Source of the DNA: Deltaproteobacteria bacterium | Lineage (GTDB): Bacteria; Desulfobacterota; Syntrophia; Syntrophales; UBA2210 | Assembly (NCBI GenBank): GCA_016934695.1 | Contig: JAFGSH010000184.1 | Location: 1-7,226, forward strand | DNA length: 7,226 bases | Reading direction: 5' to 3' | Shown here: positions 6,584 through 7,226 of the stretch, one piece after another | Numbering within the stretch: the stretch's first letter is position 1 | Layout: each line of letters opens with the position of its first letter | Position numbers and translations under genes: made by a program | Notes under the pieces: generated by a model | What the model was told of the DNA's origin: nothing | What the model saw: only the letters and a program-made list of their open reading frames with translations | Databases searched by the model: none

Positions 6584-6615
6584 ACAAATAATTGTAAGGG
6601 AGGAGAATAGAAAGG

Positions 6616-6906
6616 ATGAAGATACGACCACTGCATGACCGAATTATCGTGAAACGCCTCGAGGAAGAGGAGAAGACAAAGGGGGGGATCATCATCCCCG
6701 ACAGCGCCAAGGAAAAACCGATGGAGGGGAAGGTAATCGCCGTCGGCAAGGGCAAGAAGGCGGACGACGGCAAGATCATCAAGATGGATGTGAAGGCCGG
6801 CGACAGGGTGCTGTTCAGCAAGTATGCCGGGACCGAGGTCAAGATAGATGGTGTCGAACACCTCATCATGCGCGAGGATGACATACTCGGAATAATTGAA
6901 AAATAA
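6616..6906 (+). CDS. groES: Co-chaperonin GroES (Hsp10)
   Basis: A complete 96-residue GroES, the usual length. It forms the heptameric lid that caps the GroEL ring and allows ATP-driven folding of cytoplasmic proteins. It opens with the signature [19 protein letters not shown]. The mobile loop follows (about 17-34) with the GroEL-contacting hydrophobic tripeptide in [13 protein letters not shown]. The beta-barrel section contains [11 protein letters not shown] (38-48), [21 protein letters not shown] (59-79), and the end [19 protein letters not shown] lies at 6601-6605, 10 nt before the ATG, and a second AAAGG directly abuts the start codon. groEL follows after 30 bp, the standard arrangement. 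Confidence 0.98.
   Translation: MKIRPLHDRIIVKRLEEEEKTKGGIIIPDSAKEKPMEGKVIAVGKGKKADDGKIIKMDVKAGDRVLFSKYAGTEVKIDGVEHLIMREDDILGIIEK

Positions 6907-7226
<320 letters not shown>

Noticed and set aside
6500..6615. CIRCE/HrcA operator or sigma32 promoter upstream of groES
   Set aside because: I looked for TTAGCACTC/GAGTGCTAA and for CTTGAA with CCCCAT on the plus strand and found neither.

Overview
The window comes from a GC-rich bacterium. It is most likely an anaerobic, fatty-acid-metabolising member of the Desulfobacterota (former Deltaproteobacteria), perhaps a Syntrophales-like lineage. This rests on the style of the beta-oxidation proteins, the AMP-ligase/thiolase/dehydrogenase cluster and the [18 protein letters not shown] GroEL start. 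It is an inference from family resemblance, not a measured placement.

Left part (1-3915, minus strand): a tightly packed set of four genes reading right to left. An AMP-binding acyl-CoA ligase-like protein is followed after 39 bp by a thiolase, after 21 bp by a 3-hydroxyacyl-CoA dehydrogenase, and after 45 bp by an acyl-CoA dehydrogenase that runs off the left edge. The spacing and ribosome-binding sites suggest one operon for activating and beta-oxidising short or medium acyl groups, or for the reverse butyryl-CoA-forming route. No enoyl-CoA hydratase is visible. The ligase-like protein lacks the C-terminal catalytic-lysine motif and has Leu where the P-loop lysine normally sits. The thiolase carries an in-frame insertion of about 34 residues ahead of its nucleophilic cysteine.

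Middle part (3916-6499): a divergent intergenic region holds a strong sigma70-type promoter and, in the predicted 5' leader, a perfect 21-bp palindrome. It leads into a Na+/phosphate-cotransporter-family protein fused to a PhoU-like domain, then an UPF0173/UlaG-like metallo-beta-lactamase-fold hydrolase 71 bp downstream.

Right part (6500-7226, plus strand): the groES-groEL chaperonin operon. groES is complete; groEL is cut by the window end after 96 codons. The groES upstream region has no recognisable CIRCE element. It has a promoter-like pair whose -35 hexamer is part of a 9-bp inverted repeat that recurs near the predicted transcription start, and which also sits in the loop of a terminator-like hairpin just after the hydrolase gene.

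Most of the window is conventional core metabolism. The points worth a second look are the ligase with lost ATP-handling residues, the thiolase insertion, and the two palindromic regulatory regions.
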